Source of the DNA: Flabesymbios commensalis
Taxonomy: Eukaryota > Annelida > Polychaeta > Terebellida > Flabelligeridae
Assembly (NCBI GenBank): GCA_964017125.1
Contig: CAXHKU010000920.1
Location: 1-64,000, forward strand
Direction: 5' to 3'
DNA length: 64,000 bases
The stretch's first letter is position 1. Every line of letters begins with the position of its first letter. A program made the position numbers and the translations under genes. The notes beneath the pieces were generated by a model. The model saw only the letters and a program-made list of their open reading frames with translations, was not told where the DNA came from and did not search any database. Shown in pieces: positions 31,674 through 42,280 of the stretch.

Positions 31674-31797
31674 GCCATGTTTATTGCCGGGACATAGGCC
31701 TACTGTATATTCTGCTTCTCAGATTGTATTGTGCAACTCTTTCGTTTTGCGCGCGACCAATAACTTTCTGTTGATCTATTTTCTAATGGCCGTAGAG
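31674..31797. mobile_element. Left part of an AACCCTTTCAGCGC-family MITE, split by the foldback element
   Basis: TTCTAATGGCCGTAGAG (31781-31797) matches the block at 10046-10062 and resumes at 34981 with ACCCATGACATAGGTATCAG. The further left limit of this copy is not clear. Confidence 0.5.
31789..31797 (+). repeat. 9-bp target duplication, left copy
   Basis: GCCGTAGAG, repeated at 34972-34980 immediately beyond the right end of the foldback element. The related uninterrupted MITE at 10 kb has a single CCGTAGA here. Confidence 0.85.
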
Positions 31798-31805
31798 GGT
31801 GACAG

Positions 31806-32493
31806 TCAACTCGTATCCATGTCAACTCGCCCCATGTCAACTCGCCCCATGTCAACTCGCCCCATGTCAAATCGTACCCATGTCAACTTGTACCCATGTC
31901 AGCTTGTACCGCAAGTGATGTCAACTCGTACCGCAAGTGATGTCAACTCGTACCGCAAGTGATGTCAACTCGTACCGCAAGTGATGTCAACTCGTACCGC
32001 AAGTGATGTCAACTCGTACCGCAAGTGATGTCACTCGTACCGCAAGTGATGTCAACTCGTACCGCAAGTGATGTCAACTCGTACCGCAAGTGATGTCAAC
32101 TCGTACCGCAAGCGATGTCAACTCGTACCACAAGCGATGTCAACTCGTACCACGAGCGATGTCAACTCGTACCACAAGTGATGTCAACTCGTACCACAAG
32201 TGATGTCAACTCGTACCACAAGTGATGTCAGCTCGTACCACAAGTGATGTCAACTCGTACCGCAAGCGATGTCAACTCGTACCACAAGCGATGTCAACTC
32301 GTACCACAAGTGATGTCAACTCGTACCACAAGTGATGTCAACTCGTACCACAAGTGATGTCAACTCGTACCACAAGTGATGTCAGCTCATACCACAAGTG
32401 ATGTCAGCTCGTACCACAAGTGATGTCAGCTCGTACCACAAGTGATGTCAGCTCGTACCACAAGTGATGTCAACTCGTACCACAAGTGATGTC
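31806..32493 (+). repeat. Left tandem array of the foldback element
   Basis: Opens with about six short units (CATGTCAACTCGCCC type), then about 27 units of 22 bp (ATGTCAACTCGTACCGCAAG-TG). The GCAAG form dominates the outer half and the ACAAG form the inner half, with GTCAGCTCG variants clustered at 32220-32450. One unit near 32028 is short by two bases. Peptides read across it are artefacts. Confidence 0.95.
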
Positions 32494-32580
32494 TACTAGG
32501 CAGACCGGGGGGGGGGGGCTGGTGACAATTACTACGATAAGGGTACCAGATAGATTAGTCACATGTGAGAAAATAACGGC

Positions 32581-32954
32581 TTAAAGGGACTGGCCCACGC
32601 TAAAATCATAAAAAAATCGGTGATTTTATTTTGGCTTTTTAATATGACCATATGATGTAAACATGTCCATAAACTAGAACTAAAAAGTTTTTAAATTTTT
32701 CTGCTGCACATTCACCAGTTAGGCTAGATATAGAGACGAAATTCCTGATTTCTAATTATTGACAACCATGTTAAAAATTGGAAATACGGGAATGTTGTCT
32801 CTATATCTAGTCTTACTGGTGAATGCGTAGCAGAAAAAATAAAAAACTTTTGCAGTTCTAGTCTATGGACATGTTTACATCATATGGTCATATCAAGAAG
32901 CCAAAATAAAATCACCTATTTTTTTATGATTTTAGCGTGGGCCAGTCCCTTTAA
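32581..32954. mobile_element. Long-armed palindromic MITE, TTAA-flanked, inside the foldback element
   Basis: TTAAAGGGACTGGCCCACGC at the left, GCGTGGGCCAGTCCCTTTAA at the right; arms of about 165 bp pair with scattered mismatches around a short centre (CATGTTAAAAATTGGAAATA). Half of another copy lies at 43742-43953. Noncoding. Confidence 0.9.
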
Positions 32955-33444
32955 GCAACTTGGTATGTATTATAGCAATCATTGCATGTAACGACAACAC
33001 ATGCACAATTTGTAGTGAAGGGATTAGCCCGTTGACACCCCATAGTTGAACTGCAGTCAAACGGTCTATTAACATAGTCATAGAAGCGTTTCAATTTCAC
33101 AGTTTCCTCCGAGAAATTAGCTCCTCATACAGTTGAAATATAATTTTGAATTTTAGCTGAACAATGTTTGCTTTAGCCCCATATAGTTAAAAATTGTTAT
33201 TTTGTCATCCCGTCAAAACGTGTTGACTTTAAACATAATAATTGGTCAATAAAATATTGTAAAAAAATAATTATTGATTAATAGAATACTAGAAGTTCGT
33301 ATTAATTCATAAACATATCAGTGCATTAAACACAAATAATTCTCAAGTGTTATTGGTTAAATTTATTCTAAATTTATTCTAATTGATACCTGATGACCTA
33401 ATAACTGAATAAGTAGGTAACATATGTAAAACCATGTCCATGTA

Positions 33445-33560
33445 CAGGGCGGGCCCTATTGCATTGGAAAGTTGGAAATCGTAGGTTTGAATCCCTCTGT
33501 GGCCTTAAAGTTTCAAAGAAACAAAATTGTTTCTACCCGCTCACTTGTAATGATTCAATA
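33445..33560 (+). ncRNA. Possible tRNA-derived SINE head
   Basis: GTTGGAAATCGTAGGTTTGAATCCCTCTGTGGCC-like sequence carries a good Pol III B-box (GGTTTGAATCC at about 33490). The upstream A-box is poor, and no tail or target duplication was found. Confidence 0.3.
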
Positions 33561-33972
33561 GTTTGGCCTATTTGTGCACAGGTAGGAGAGATACAAACAG
33601 ATATACAAACAGATATTCTATTGGCGTAAAGGAAAATTGTACTTCTCATAAGAATGATAGAATATATGTACATGTATATCATGTATATATACAAGATGGT
33701 TGATTTGCTAAAATCACATACAGAATTAAAATCATGTTAAATGGCATTGCCATAATAAAACAGCCTAAAACCATATTCATTTAAATTTTTGTCCAGTTAC
33801 ACTTTATAAAATGACATCAATTTCTTGGGGTATATGTTATCATTCTTATAAGGATATCATTAGATTAAATTTATTAGCAAGCTGTAAATGTCCTAACACA
33901 TGTAATACATAAATAACACAAACCAAACGGGCTCTTATGTATAGAATACATTCATTATTCTACGCAAATACT

Positions 33973-34150
33973 AGTACGAGTTGACATCTATTGATGGTAG
34001 TAGTTGACATCTATTAGTGGTACGAGTTGACATGGGTACGAGTTGACATCTGTTGTGTGATAAGAGATGTCAACTCGTATCATCATCTGATACCTGTCTT
34101 TTTGGGTACGAGCTGACATCACTTGTGGTATGAGTTGACATCACTCGTAG
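33973..34150. repeat. Inner block of the foldback repeat, mainly inverted
   Basis: About seven GTACGAGTTGACAT units, interrupted by one forward unit (GATGTCAACTCGTATCATCA near 34067), giving a local palindrome. A similar forward/inverted arrangement recurs at 34675-34830. Confidence 0.85.
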
Positions 34151-34664
34151 AATTTCCATTTAAATGATGTTGCAAAATATTATAATTCAAGATAATATAC
34201 AGATATATGCAGCAATTATTTACGGAGATATGTTTATGCTAGTCTGACAGCTAGTATTGTGATAATCATTACCATTGCCATCCAAGTTAATTTTGAAAAG
34301 CCCAAGACATCGCACCTCAGTACCGGAGTCCTTCATATCTCTACTTTCACAGCTTTAACACAACAGACACATGCTAAAATTCAACTAAAAACATTTTTTG
34401 CCTGTAGGTATTAAATTGTCACCGCTCAGTAACAATTGCCATCACCCTTCCCGGCTTGTGATCAGTATGACGCAACGCCGTAAATAACATGAATAAACAT
34501 ACCAGCATTATCTGGAAGGGACACCGACCATTGCGGCTAATCCTATTTGACATGCAGGCTCAATAACTTAATTAAGTATTATTTTACCACTAAAAGAACA
34601 GCTACAAGTTATGTATAACCTACATTAATAATCTTCCTCCAGAATAATAAACTTGGTACTTATG

Positions 34665-34966
34665 TTGTGTGGTAAGAGAAGTCAACTCGTACCATCATCT
34701 GATACTCACCTTGTTGAGTACGAGATGACATCACTTGTGGCAACTTGTGGTACGAGTTGACATCTATTGTGTGGTAATAGATGTCAACTCGTACCATCAT
34801 CTGATACTTGCCTTGTTGGGTACGAGTTGACATCTAATGGTGGTACGAGTTGACATCACTTGTGGTACGAGTTGACATCTATTGGTGGTACGAGTTGACA
34901 TTGGTACGAGTTGACATGGGTACGAGTTGACATGGGTACGAGTTGACATGGGTACGAGTTGACCGG
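34665..34966 (-). repeat. Right tandem array of the foldback element
   Basis: About eleven units of TACGAGTTGACAT(C/G), with spacer forms CTATTGGTGG and ACTTGTGG, and two forward units near 34680 and 34783. The last four units are close-packed (GGGTACGAGTTGACAT), mirroring the short-unit start of the left array. Confidence 0.92.
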
Positions 34967-34971
34967 TATTC

Positions 34972-34980
34972 GCCGTAGAG
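34972..34980 (+). repeat. 9-bp target duplication, right copy
   Basis: GCCGTAGAG, identical to 31789-31797. Confidence 0.85.
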
Positions 34981-35110
34981 ACCCATGACATAGGTATCAG
35001 TATTTAAATGAATCAGAAAAAGCTAACTAAGACATGTATGCTGATTTCAAATTGAAAAAACCTTTGGTCATCATCGTTTATGCAAAAATAATTCAGCGCT
35101 CAACATGTTT
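34981..35110. mobile_element. Right part of the split AACCCTTTCAGCGC-family MITE
   Basis: ACCCATGACATAGGTATCAG and AAATGAATCAGAAAAAGCTA match 10067-10110; ends near AATAATTCAGCGCTCAAC. Confidence 0.6.
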
Positions 35111-35451
35111 GTACTCGGTATGACTGAGCCACCTAACTCATTTACTGCGTAATGTCATCAGAGTAGTTTGCAGATCTCATGGATATTGTGTACCGTATAA
35201 TTTTGTCATGCTCAGATTTTCTTCTCTTCAAAAGCAGTGCAATATGTATATAATGAAGCTCCAAATCAAAAAGACTATGTACACATGAACTCATTTTGTT
35301 GAGTGAGGGTATAATAAAAACTGTCAATTGGTTACAGTACCAGAATCTACTTCCAAATCAATCATTTATGTGCACATCATTGATATTTTTTGCTAACTGA
35401 TATAGCACTGGTTATCATGTTACTGCTTACATGTACATGATGTACAGCGCA

Positions 35452-35626
35452 TTAAAGGTGATCTATCACCCCTTATAGGGTATGAATAATTATGTCCTCT
35501 CAGAGGGTCACATGATAGCCAATCACCCCATACAAGGAAACACTTGTGCCCCATCTTGTGGCAACTTTGATTTATTTGTCACAAATTTATTCATACTAGA
35601 TATAAGGGGTGATAGATCACCTTTAA
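35452..35626. mobile_element. TTAA-flanked MITE (family AGGTGATCTATCACC)
   Basis: TTAAAGGTGATCTATCACCC and GATCACCTTTAA ends. The interior matches 15122-15317 closely but lacks about 20 bp around the TATGGGGTGATTGTGACC part. About 175 bp. Confidence 0.88.
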
Positions 35627-35939
35627 GTGAACTGATTGCCATGACATTTTATTCATGTTGATACCATTTATAAACAAAATATTTTAAAACTATTAACTAC
35701 AGATTCTTAACTGTTTCATCATTGTTTACAACTCTGATCGGCCTACACACAGTTTTTGTTACTGTTAGCCCAATAAAGATGCTAATATAATTCTGCATAT
35801 GAAAATAACTGCAGGGGTAGATTTTAGTGAAAATTTGTGGTGTTCAAACGGAACACCACAAAAATAATCTCACGTTCCGCACCTAAAAATAATGTTCCGT
35901 ACAAAAAACAGTAACATGAGAAACGAGCCAACTGTAAAC

Positions 35940-36895
35940 CGATAAAAATCACAGATTAAATGTTAATTTCACTGTCAAAAAAATTGATGTCGCTACATCG
36001 GGCGTAGTTTTTTTAGATCGCGATATCTCGGCCGTTGATTTATTAATTATGCTGTAAATTTGTACAGCGCTTCTAGGAATTGCGATTTACAACTGTCTAA
36101 AATCTTAGAAAGATAAAATAAGAAATGAGCCAAATGGAAGCCGATAAAAATCACCCATTAAATGCCAATTAGCCAATAAAAAATCACGATGTTGGCACAC
36201 AGGGCATCATTTTGTAGATCGCGATATCTCAGCCACTCATTTATCATTTTCACTTTAGATTTGGAAAGCACTCAGAATACTAATAACGATTTCCCATTAT
36301 CTGAATTTTTAGAAAGATAGAATGAGAAATGAGGCAACTACTGGCCCATAAAAGTCGGCGATTAAATGACAATTGACCAATCGAAAATTACGATGCCGGC
36401 GCATCAGTTGTCGCTGTCTAGATCGCGATATCTCGGCCGTTTATTTCTTTAAAGCCCTTCTACTGATAGCGATTTCCCAATATCTGAATTTTTAGAAATA
36501 TAGGATTAGAAATAAGTCAGCTTCGAGCATATAAACATCGCCGATTAAATGCTAATTGGCAAATCAAAATTGGCTTTCGGCGCCCCAGGGTCGCTTTGTA
36601 GATCTTGCTATCTTGGCTGTTCATTTCTTAATTTTGATGACAATTTGTGAAGCCCTTCTACTAATACTGATGTTCGATTGTCTTCATTTTTATAAAGATA
36701 GAATGAGAAATGAGCCAACCACGAACTGACAATTTGCAAATAAAAAATGTCGATCGTGATATCTCAGCCATTTATTTAAATCGATTTCGCTCAAAATTTG
36801 CACAGTCTTTCTACAAATACTGATTACCCACTTTTACAATTTTTAGAAAGATAGCTTGAGAAACAAGCAGAACATACCGATCCGTAACAACGTAA
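35940..36895 (+). repeat. Degenerate ~200-bp tandem repeat, five units
   Basis: Core TAGATCGCGATATCTCGGCC recurs at 36014, 36215, 36419, 36599 (as TAGATCTTGCTATCTTGGCT) and about 36751 (CGATCGTGATATCTCAGCC). Each core is followed at similar distances by a TTTTAGAAAGATAGAATGAG block and preceded by GATTAAATG-CAATT. Spacing is 201, 204, 180 and about 150 bp, so units are old and shortened to the right. No coding signal. Confidence 0.8.
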
Positions 36896-37139
36896 CGCTG
36901 AACAAAACTGGTGAGAGCCCTACATCTAGACTGCCTTTTATTACAGAGCGTTTGCTGGTCAAACCAACCGTTCCGTTTTCAAAAGCGCCGTTTACTAAAC
37001 GCCAGAACAGCTACAAATCGACCCCTGAAATGGGAATCGACAAATCACAGACCAAGAAAAACAGGAAAACCCCCAAACTGGCTGGTAGATGTACTCTATA
37101 TATATGTGCTCTCAGTATATATATGTACACCTGAATAAT

Positions 37140-38540
37140 ATTTTTACAGTCACCTCACCTGTACCTGTGTACGGTACCAGTACCTAGATTACACCTGAAT
37201 AAAAGTTGACAGTCGTCATCCCAACCTATATCATGTATATGGCCGGGACAACATGAATCTTAATCATCTCTCATGATCTCAAAACTGTCAGCATCTGCAA
37301 GGGAATTGCTATAGGGCCTATAGTCATCATCTTTAACATTATCAAAAATATTTTCTTCTGGGAAAAAATCCAGAGGTTCTGTGAACTCGCAAAGTCTACA
37401 AAATAAGTGTCCTAATAATATTTGATACAATAATAACTAGTCTTTGATTGTGTTCATAGGGTTTCACCGTCTTTTTGAGGACGCTATTAATAAATAAATA
37501 CAACAAATACATGAGGCTGTTCAACAACTAGAAAAAGTTGTTCGGAAAGGAACACAAAAGCAGCCCTCCGTTATCGCTTGACCACTATTTTAAAAGTGTT
37601 TGCTCAAAAAGTTTTTTTTTCAATTATATAAAAAAAAAAAAAAAAAAAAATTACAATGGCCGACTGGCGGCCATTTGGGATTTGTTAGTGTGGAATTTAT
37701 CATGGGTTATTCTTGTGTGAGACATTACACTTTGTTTTATATTCATGGTCCAGTCATTTTGCATTTATTGAGTTAAGTAAACATTACAAAATTTAAAATG
37801 GCCGCTAAACAGCCATTTTAAAATTGTTTGATCCCAAAAGTTAATCAGGTCATTGGCTGACATAGCTGAACATATTTGCCAAATTAAAAGAAGATCTGGT
37901 AGCAACTTTTTCCTGAAAAATGCAAACAAGCATTTCTTTGTTAGTGGCAATAGTAATTAAAGGGTTAATGATATGGGGATCAAAATGTCACCAAAACAAT
38001 TCCCAAGTGGTATGTGATGGCTATATGAAGTATGAGGAAGCAGAAGTTGATAGATTAATGGCTATCTTAAAAACAAATAACTGCGGTGGCGGCGGCGGAC
38101 CGTGTGGAATACAGAAAGCAGCCCGCCTCGGTGAGGGCTGCTTAATTACATAACACTTATTTGGTCGATTTCCGTCCCAACCCTTGGCAACGCTTGTAAG
38201 GCAATGTCGACAACACCTCGAGGCTCATGATACATGTACATGCCACCTCAGTTATAAGGCTCTGCTAAATATTTCTTCACCCACCCTTCCCCTTATGTTT
38301 AAAAATACAGGTTAGGGAATACATAAAAAGTGAAAAAAGGGGGAGGTGTCAAAAATCAGTAGGGCTCTTATCATGGTTACGGTATATGATGAATGTAGGC
38401 TGTAGGGTTCTGATCTTGACTGCCATCATAATTTCCATGATTTCAATCACGGCATACAATTGACTAGACAGGGATCGACACTTGACACTGGCACAAGGCC
38501 ACTAGAAATCAGTTAGGGCCAGTAAATCACATTCATGAGA
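37140..38540. other. No gene seen
   Basis: AT-rich, with a poly-A run (37629-37649) and small AATGGCCG/CGGCCATT-type inverted motifs at 37656 and 37797. Nothing else supported. Confidence 0.4.
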
Positions 38541-38699
38541 TCACATGAGATACTGGCCCTTATTTTCATTCATTTTTCTCAAGTTGTCAATTATCAACCA
38601 ATTTTCATTGAAATTTGGAAAAAATCATTTTTCAAAACAATCCCAACAAGGATGCCAAATTATATACATGTGGTATTTTAAAAGTAGACAATTTGACAG

Positions 38700-39230
38700 G
38701 GAAAAAATTTGTTCAGTACTTATCGCATACTAGTAGCAAAATGCTATGTAATTCTGCCCATTTGCTAATTAAATTTGTAATGTATCTTTAATATACATCT
38801 ACAGTGATCTAGCAAGTCACTAACTTCTTGAAAAAAAATAATGCTAAACATCATTTTAAAAACATTTTTTTCCCACTGGTTTGAAATAGAATTGTAGGTG
38901 ATTTGTAGACTTTGTAGTAAATTGCAATGGATGACGTAGCCTAACTCTATTAACTATAAATAAAACTCTGTTTTTCCTTACGTAGTCCTGAATGTCTTTG
39001 AATTTGTTACTGTCAAATGGTCTGACAGTTAACATGGTTGACTTTTAAAATACTTAGCAGGGGAAAATTTGTTTGAAAAAATTTGATTAGGAATTTTCTC
39101 TTACAAGCTGTAACTTGTTAGGCATCCTTATCATTGATGTATAAATATTTTGCTAATCAATTACAAATTTGATTAGCAAATGAGCAGAATTGCACAGCGT
39201 TTTGCTATGCGATACTGAACAAATTTTTCT
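38700..39230. repeat. ~530-bp element with ~75-bp inverted ends
   Basis: 38700-38780 (AAAAAATTTGTTCAGTACTT, then AGCAAAATGCTATGTAATTC) is the diverged reverse complement of 39160-39228 (GAATTGCACAGCGTTTTGCT, then GCGATACTGAACAAATTTTT). A further diverged direct similarity links 38600-38690 with 39345-39425. Noncoding. Confidence 0.65.
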
Positions 39231-39850
39231 TGCTTAGACTATATATATATATACCCAAAGGCAAAGTCACATTAAAACTGATCAACAAGGATCGCATGCT
39301 TTTAGCTGATTTCTCAGTCAATTCTGAATCTCAACATATTTTCATTTCTCAACACCATTTTTCAAAGAATCCCATCAGCCCTGAAAATCTCATCAAATTA
39401 TATAGCGTACCGGTATTTCAAAAGTTACACCATTCGAAATGTAGTAAATTGAAATTATGTCGTCCCTCTATAAACGGGAACTAATTCTAGAATTTTAATG
39501 ACATGTCAAAGGGCCTAACAAGTTTGAAATATTCAATATAATTTTGTGAAATTTTTACCACTGTTAGGATAATTTGACTGAGCCTAGTCACTAGAAAATG
39601 ACTTACGATCCTGGTTTAATTACGGGAGGAGTTATAATGGGAGTCGATGGGAGCACATCATTTCGTAAACGAGGCTGCACATAGATAGCTACATTCAAAC
39701 AGTCATTATGATGGGGGTTTTTATGTTTTTTTTAGGATTTATGTGAATTTATGACACACTGCAATAAAAGACATATTTTTCTCGTTTGTTTGTTCTTTTT
39801 GCTCACTATTACTGGTAAAAATGAAGTCATCATTGTAGAATTTATTTGTT

Positions 39851-40192
39851 TTAAATGGCACTTTTATCACCGGGGGTCCCATCATTAGATTTATCGCAAT
39901 CACAAAAAATTATGCCAGCTCTCGCCTTTAATTCCGTAATTGTTGCAACAATTGCTTGAAGAGGTGTGTTCTGATAATTTTTGTTACGTGCAGGTGCCAT
40001 TTTTTCATTCATCTGCTTCAAAAAGTTCAAGTGTCTGGGTGATGTTTTGGCTTCTGTATCCCTGCCCGAATTTGCAAAATTAAGGTCACAGCTTTTAGAC
40101 GTTTTTATAATTAGCTCAGATTTTGATCCAGCACAGAATTTTTCTTGCTTGAGTGAAAACTGTGGAATGTGGTCAAATATTTCTTTTAGCAT
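39851..40192 (-). CDS. Candidate short CDS or exon, unknown protein
   Basis: 113 codons from an ATG, frame open about ten codons further up. The peptide is compositionally balanced (MLKEIFDHIPQFSLKQEKFC, then MNEKMAPARNKNYQNTPLQA and ELKARAGIIFCDCDKSND) and the codons vary at the third position as in real genes. Lys-rich and soluble, with no membrane segment. I do not recognise it. It may be a host exon or a fragment of an unseen mobile element; no splice sites or neighbours settle this. Confidence 0.28.
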   Translation of the reverse strand: MLKEIFDHIPQFSLKQEKFCAGSKSELIIKTSKSCDLNFANSGRDTEAKTSPRHLNFLKQMNEKMAPARNKNYQNTPLQAIVATITELKARAGIIFCDCDKSNDGTPGDKSAI

Positions 40193-40683
40193 GTCGGCAG
40201 CTATGAAAAAAGGCTCAGCATAATTTTAATGGACAATTTTAAAATTAATTGAATCTACCTAGGGTGGTGGAGGGTATTTTCGCGCAGGGGGTATTTTCTC
40301 GCACCTCGTTTGTTTTTTGCCCTAGTTCTTAAGGGGTTTTATAAATTTTCACCTTGGTTTGATTTTCATTTGTTGACTGGACAATTTTAATGCAACGTAT
40401 ATAAAAATTGCGTCGTTTCTCGGCAAACTTTTTTTTTTATCCGCCATTAAAATAGTTCCTTTTTATTTTAAGTCTTAGATATTGCCGATTTTTTTATTTT
40501 CTAAAACTCAAAATCAGTAAAATTACATTTTTTTATAATTTTTTTGCTGATTGTTGTATCAAGTTGAAATAAAAACAGACATGTGCCGGAAGGAATCACA
40601 AATCCATTTGGAAACAAACTAAATTAAAAATATATGCAACATGGGCTCCACGGTGTTACACAATGTGCAGCGTTCGACACTGA

Positions 40684-40775
40684 CGGTGGTCCGGTGGTCC
40701 GAGACCCCCAGAAATCATGTCGGACCACCAGAATATTCAAACCCAGTGGTCCGATGGACCACCGAAATTTTCAGC
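40684..40775. repeat. GGTGGTCC/GGACCACC inverted cluster, first copy
   Basis: GGTGGTCCGGTGGTCCGAGA, GGACCACCAGAATATTC, then GTGGTCCGATGGACCACCG. A related cluster lies at 42211-42280. Possibly the two ends or two copies of a repeat. Confidence 0.5.
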
Positions 40776-40854
40776 TCTAAGCAAAATCGTAACATGGCCA
40801 AAAAATCGAAGCAATCGTCGCCACTCGCGGCCGATAATACGAGAAACACGGTAC

Positions 40855-41016
40855 CGCTCTCGCCCCTTTTCACGGAACAAAACAAGTGTTAATAATCATG
40901 CTGGGCATGAACTATTGAGGTCGAGATTGACCATCCGCTCTCGCCCTTTTTACGGAACTAAAGATGTGTTTATAACCATGCGGGATATGAATTATTGAGG
41001 CCGAGATCGACCATCA
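40855..41016 (+). repeat. 81-bp tandem duplication
   Basis: Units 40855-40935 and 40936-41016 share CGCTCTCGCC, TACGGAAC, ATAA(T/C)CATGC, GA(A/T)TTATTGAGG-like and CGAGAT(T/C)GACCATC. They differ at about one position in six or seven. Confidence 0.8.
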
Positions 41017-42210
41017 ACCCAGCTGACGTAGTTAGCAAACGCCACCCTCCACAATTAGCTCCAGTGTTCAGCCACAGATTGACCGCATACAAAATCGTGG
41101 AACATTTCTTTGGACTGTCATATCAGAAAATATCGGGGAGTAATCAGGTCAAAAATAGTTTTTTTAGAATCAGTAACAATTCAGTTCCATGCCTGCATGC
41201 TCAGCTCAGAGTCAGAGGTCGCACAGTCATTATTAATAAAAAGCTATGGACATTTTTCGGACCTTGGCATCGGGATCGCTCTCAGTCACCGCTATGTTGG
41301 ATTTTTCGGGTAAAGCAAATACATCCATCCACGGCCTCGAAGAGGATGACACGGCAACCTCCACAATGTGTTACACATAGCCATAGGTCGCCGGTCACAG
41401 CCCATGCAGCCCGGCTGACCAGCTGCCTATTAAAAAAACACGCGTTTGTTGTTTGCCTGCCCTCATCTGACTGTCTAGTCAGACTAGTGGTGTACAATCA
41501 ATTTGTGACGCCGAAAAAGTGTCTGCCCGCCACTTTTAATAGGTTTTTAAGGTGAAGTTAGGAAAAGATAAACAATTGAAAATTCAAATCAAGCTGGTAT
41601 GAACAGTATAATCGGCGGCCATTTTGTTTGAATTTCTGGAGTCTATAACAACATCCAGCTCACCCTCTGGAAACAAAAGCCCCGTCTACCATCAACCTTG
41701 AACTTTGCTTGTTTATTGTCTCACCAGACATAATACCCCTCGATCCAGCAATCTTTAAATGAAAAAATATAGCCCCCCCCCCCCCCTATATAAACATATA
41801 TATTTTGTAATCATCAGGACATAGGGCCATCAATATGAAAAATAAAAAAGGGTGCTTTTTATTTCACATTTGAATATAAGGTCCTATAGTAGGAGCCTAC
41901 TCCAGCAGCACATCCTGTGTGGAGTATCAGGCTGGAGGGGGGGGGGGGGGGGGAGGCTGACAGACTTAGTCAATCATATGCCTTGCTACTACCAGCATAG
42001 GGACTACATTTTATACTTGGGCCTATATTTCCTGATTTCAATGTTTTTAAAGCAAGAAATGGTTACCAAATTTAGATCAATTGGTATCAAAATGATATGA
42101 ATGTAATATTAAAATCAAGCTTGCTATAAATCGCCATATTAATTTTTTTTTAACTCACTCACTTTTTAATGATATACGCGTATGAATTTGTGTGCCGAGA
42201 CTTTATTCTC
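41017..42210. other. No gene supported; poly-C and poly-G tracts
   Basis: A 186-codon frame that begins at a TTG (40995) has no recognisable motif. Poly-C near 41772 and an 18-base poly-G near 41938. Confidence 0.35.
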
Positions 42211-42280
42211 AGGACCACCAGAAAAATTGTAGGACCACCAGATTCTCTGAGCTGGTGGTCTTGTGGACCACTGCTCAAAA
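42211..42280. repeat. GGTGGTCC/GGACCACC inverted cluster, second copy
   Basis: AGGACCACCAGAAAAATTGT, AGGACCACCAGATTCTCTG, GAGCTGGTGGTCTTGTGGAC. Same order of motifs as 40720-40775. Confidence 0.5.

Larger units (their letters stand above)
31798..34971. mobile_element. Foldback-like element: inverted arrays of a GTCAACTCGTACC repeat
   Basis: A 3.17-kb insertion. The left end starts GGTGACAGTCAACTCG and runs into a long direct array; the right end is the same repeat in inverted orientation, finishing GAGTTGACCGGTATTC. The outermost few bases of the two ends differ, and the inverted match begins about 7-8 bp in. The 9-bp duplication and ends built of short tandem repeats are as in Drosophila FB elements, which are linked to the Mutator-like group. 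No ORF inside; it must be non-autonomous. The interior holds a TTAA-flanked MITE, a tRNA-like block and AT-rich filler. Confidence 0.75.

Noticed and set aside
31806-32493. Regular 22-bp repeats that could be mistaken for a CRISPR array
   Set aside because: Units are contiguous with no unique spacers, the inverted counterpart lies 2.2 kb away, and the genome is animal.
40995-41555. 186-codon frame
   Set aside because: It starts at TTG, shows no domain or family motif, and overlaps the 81-bp duplication; most likely chance.
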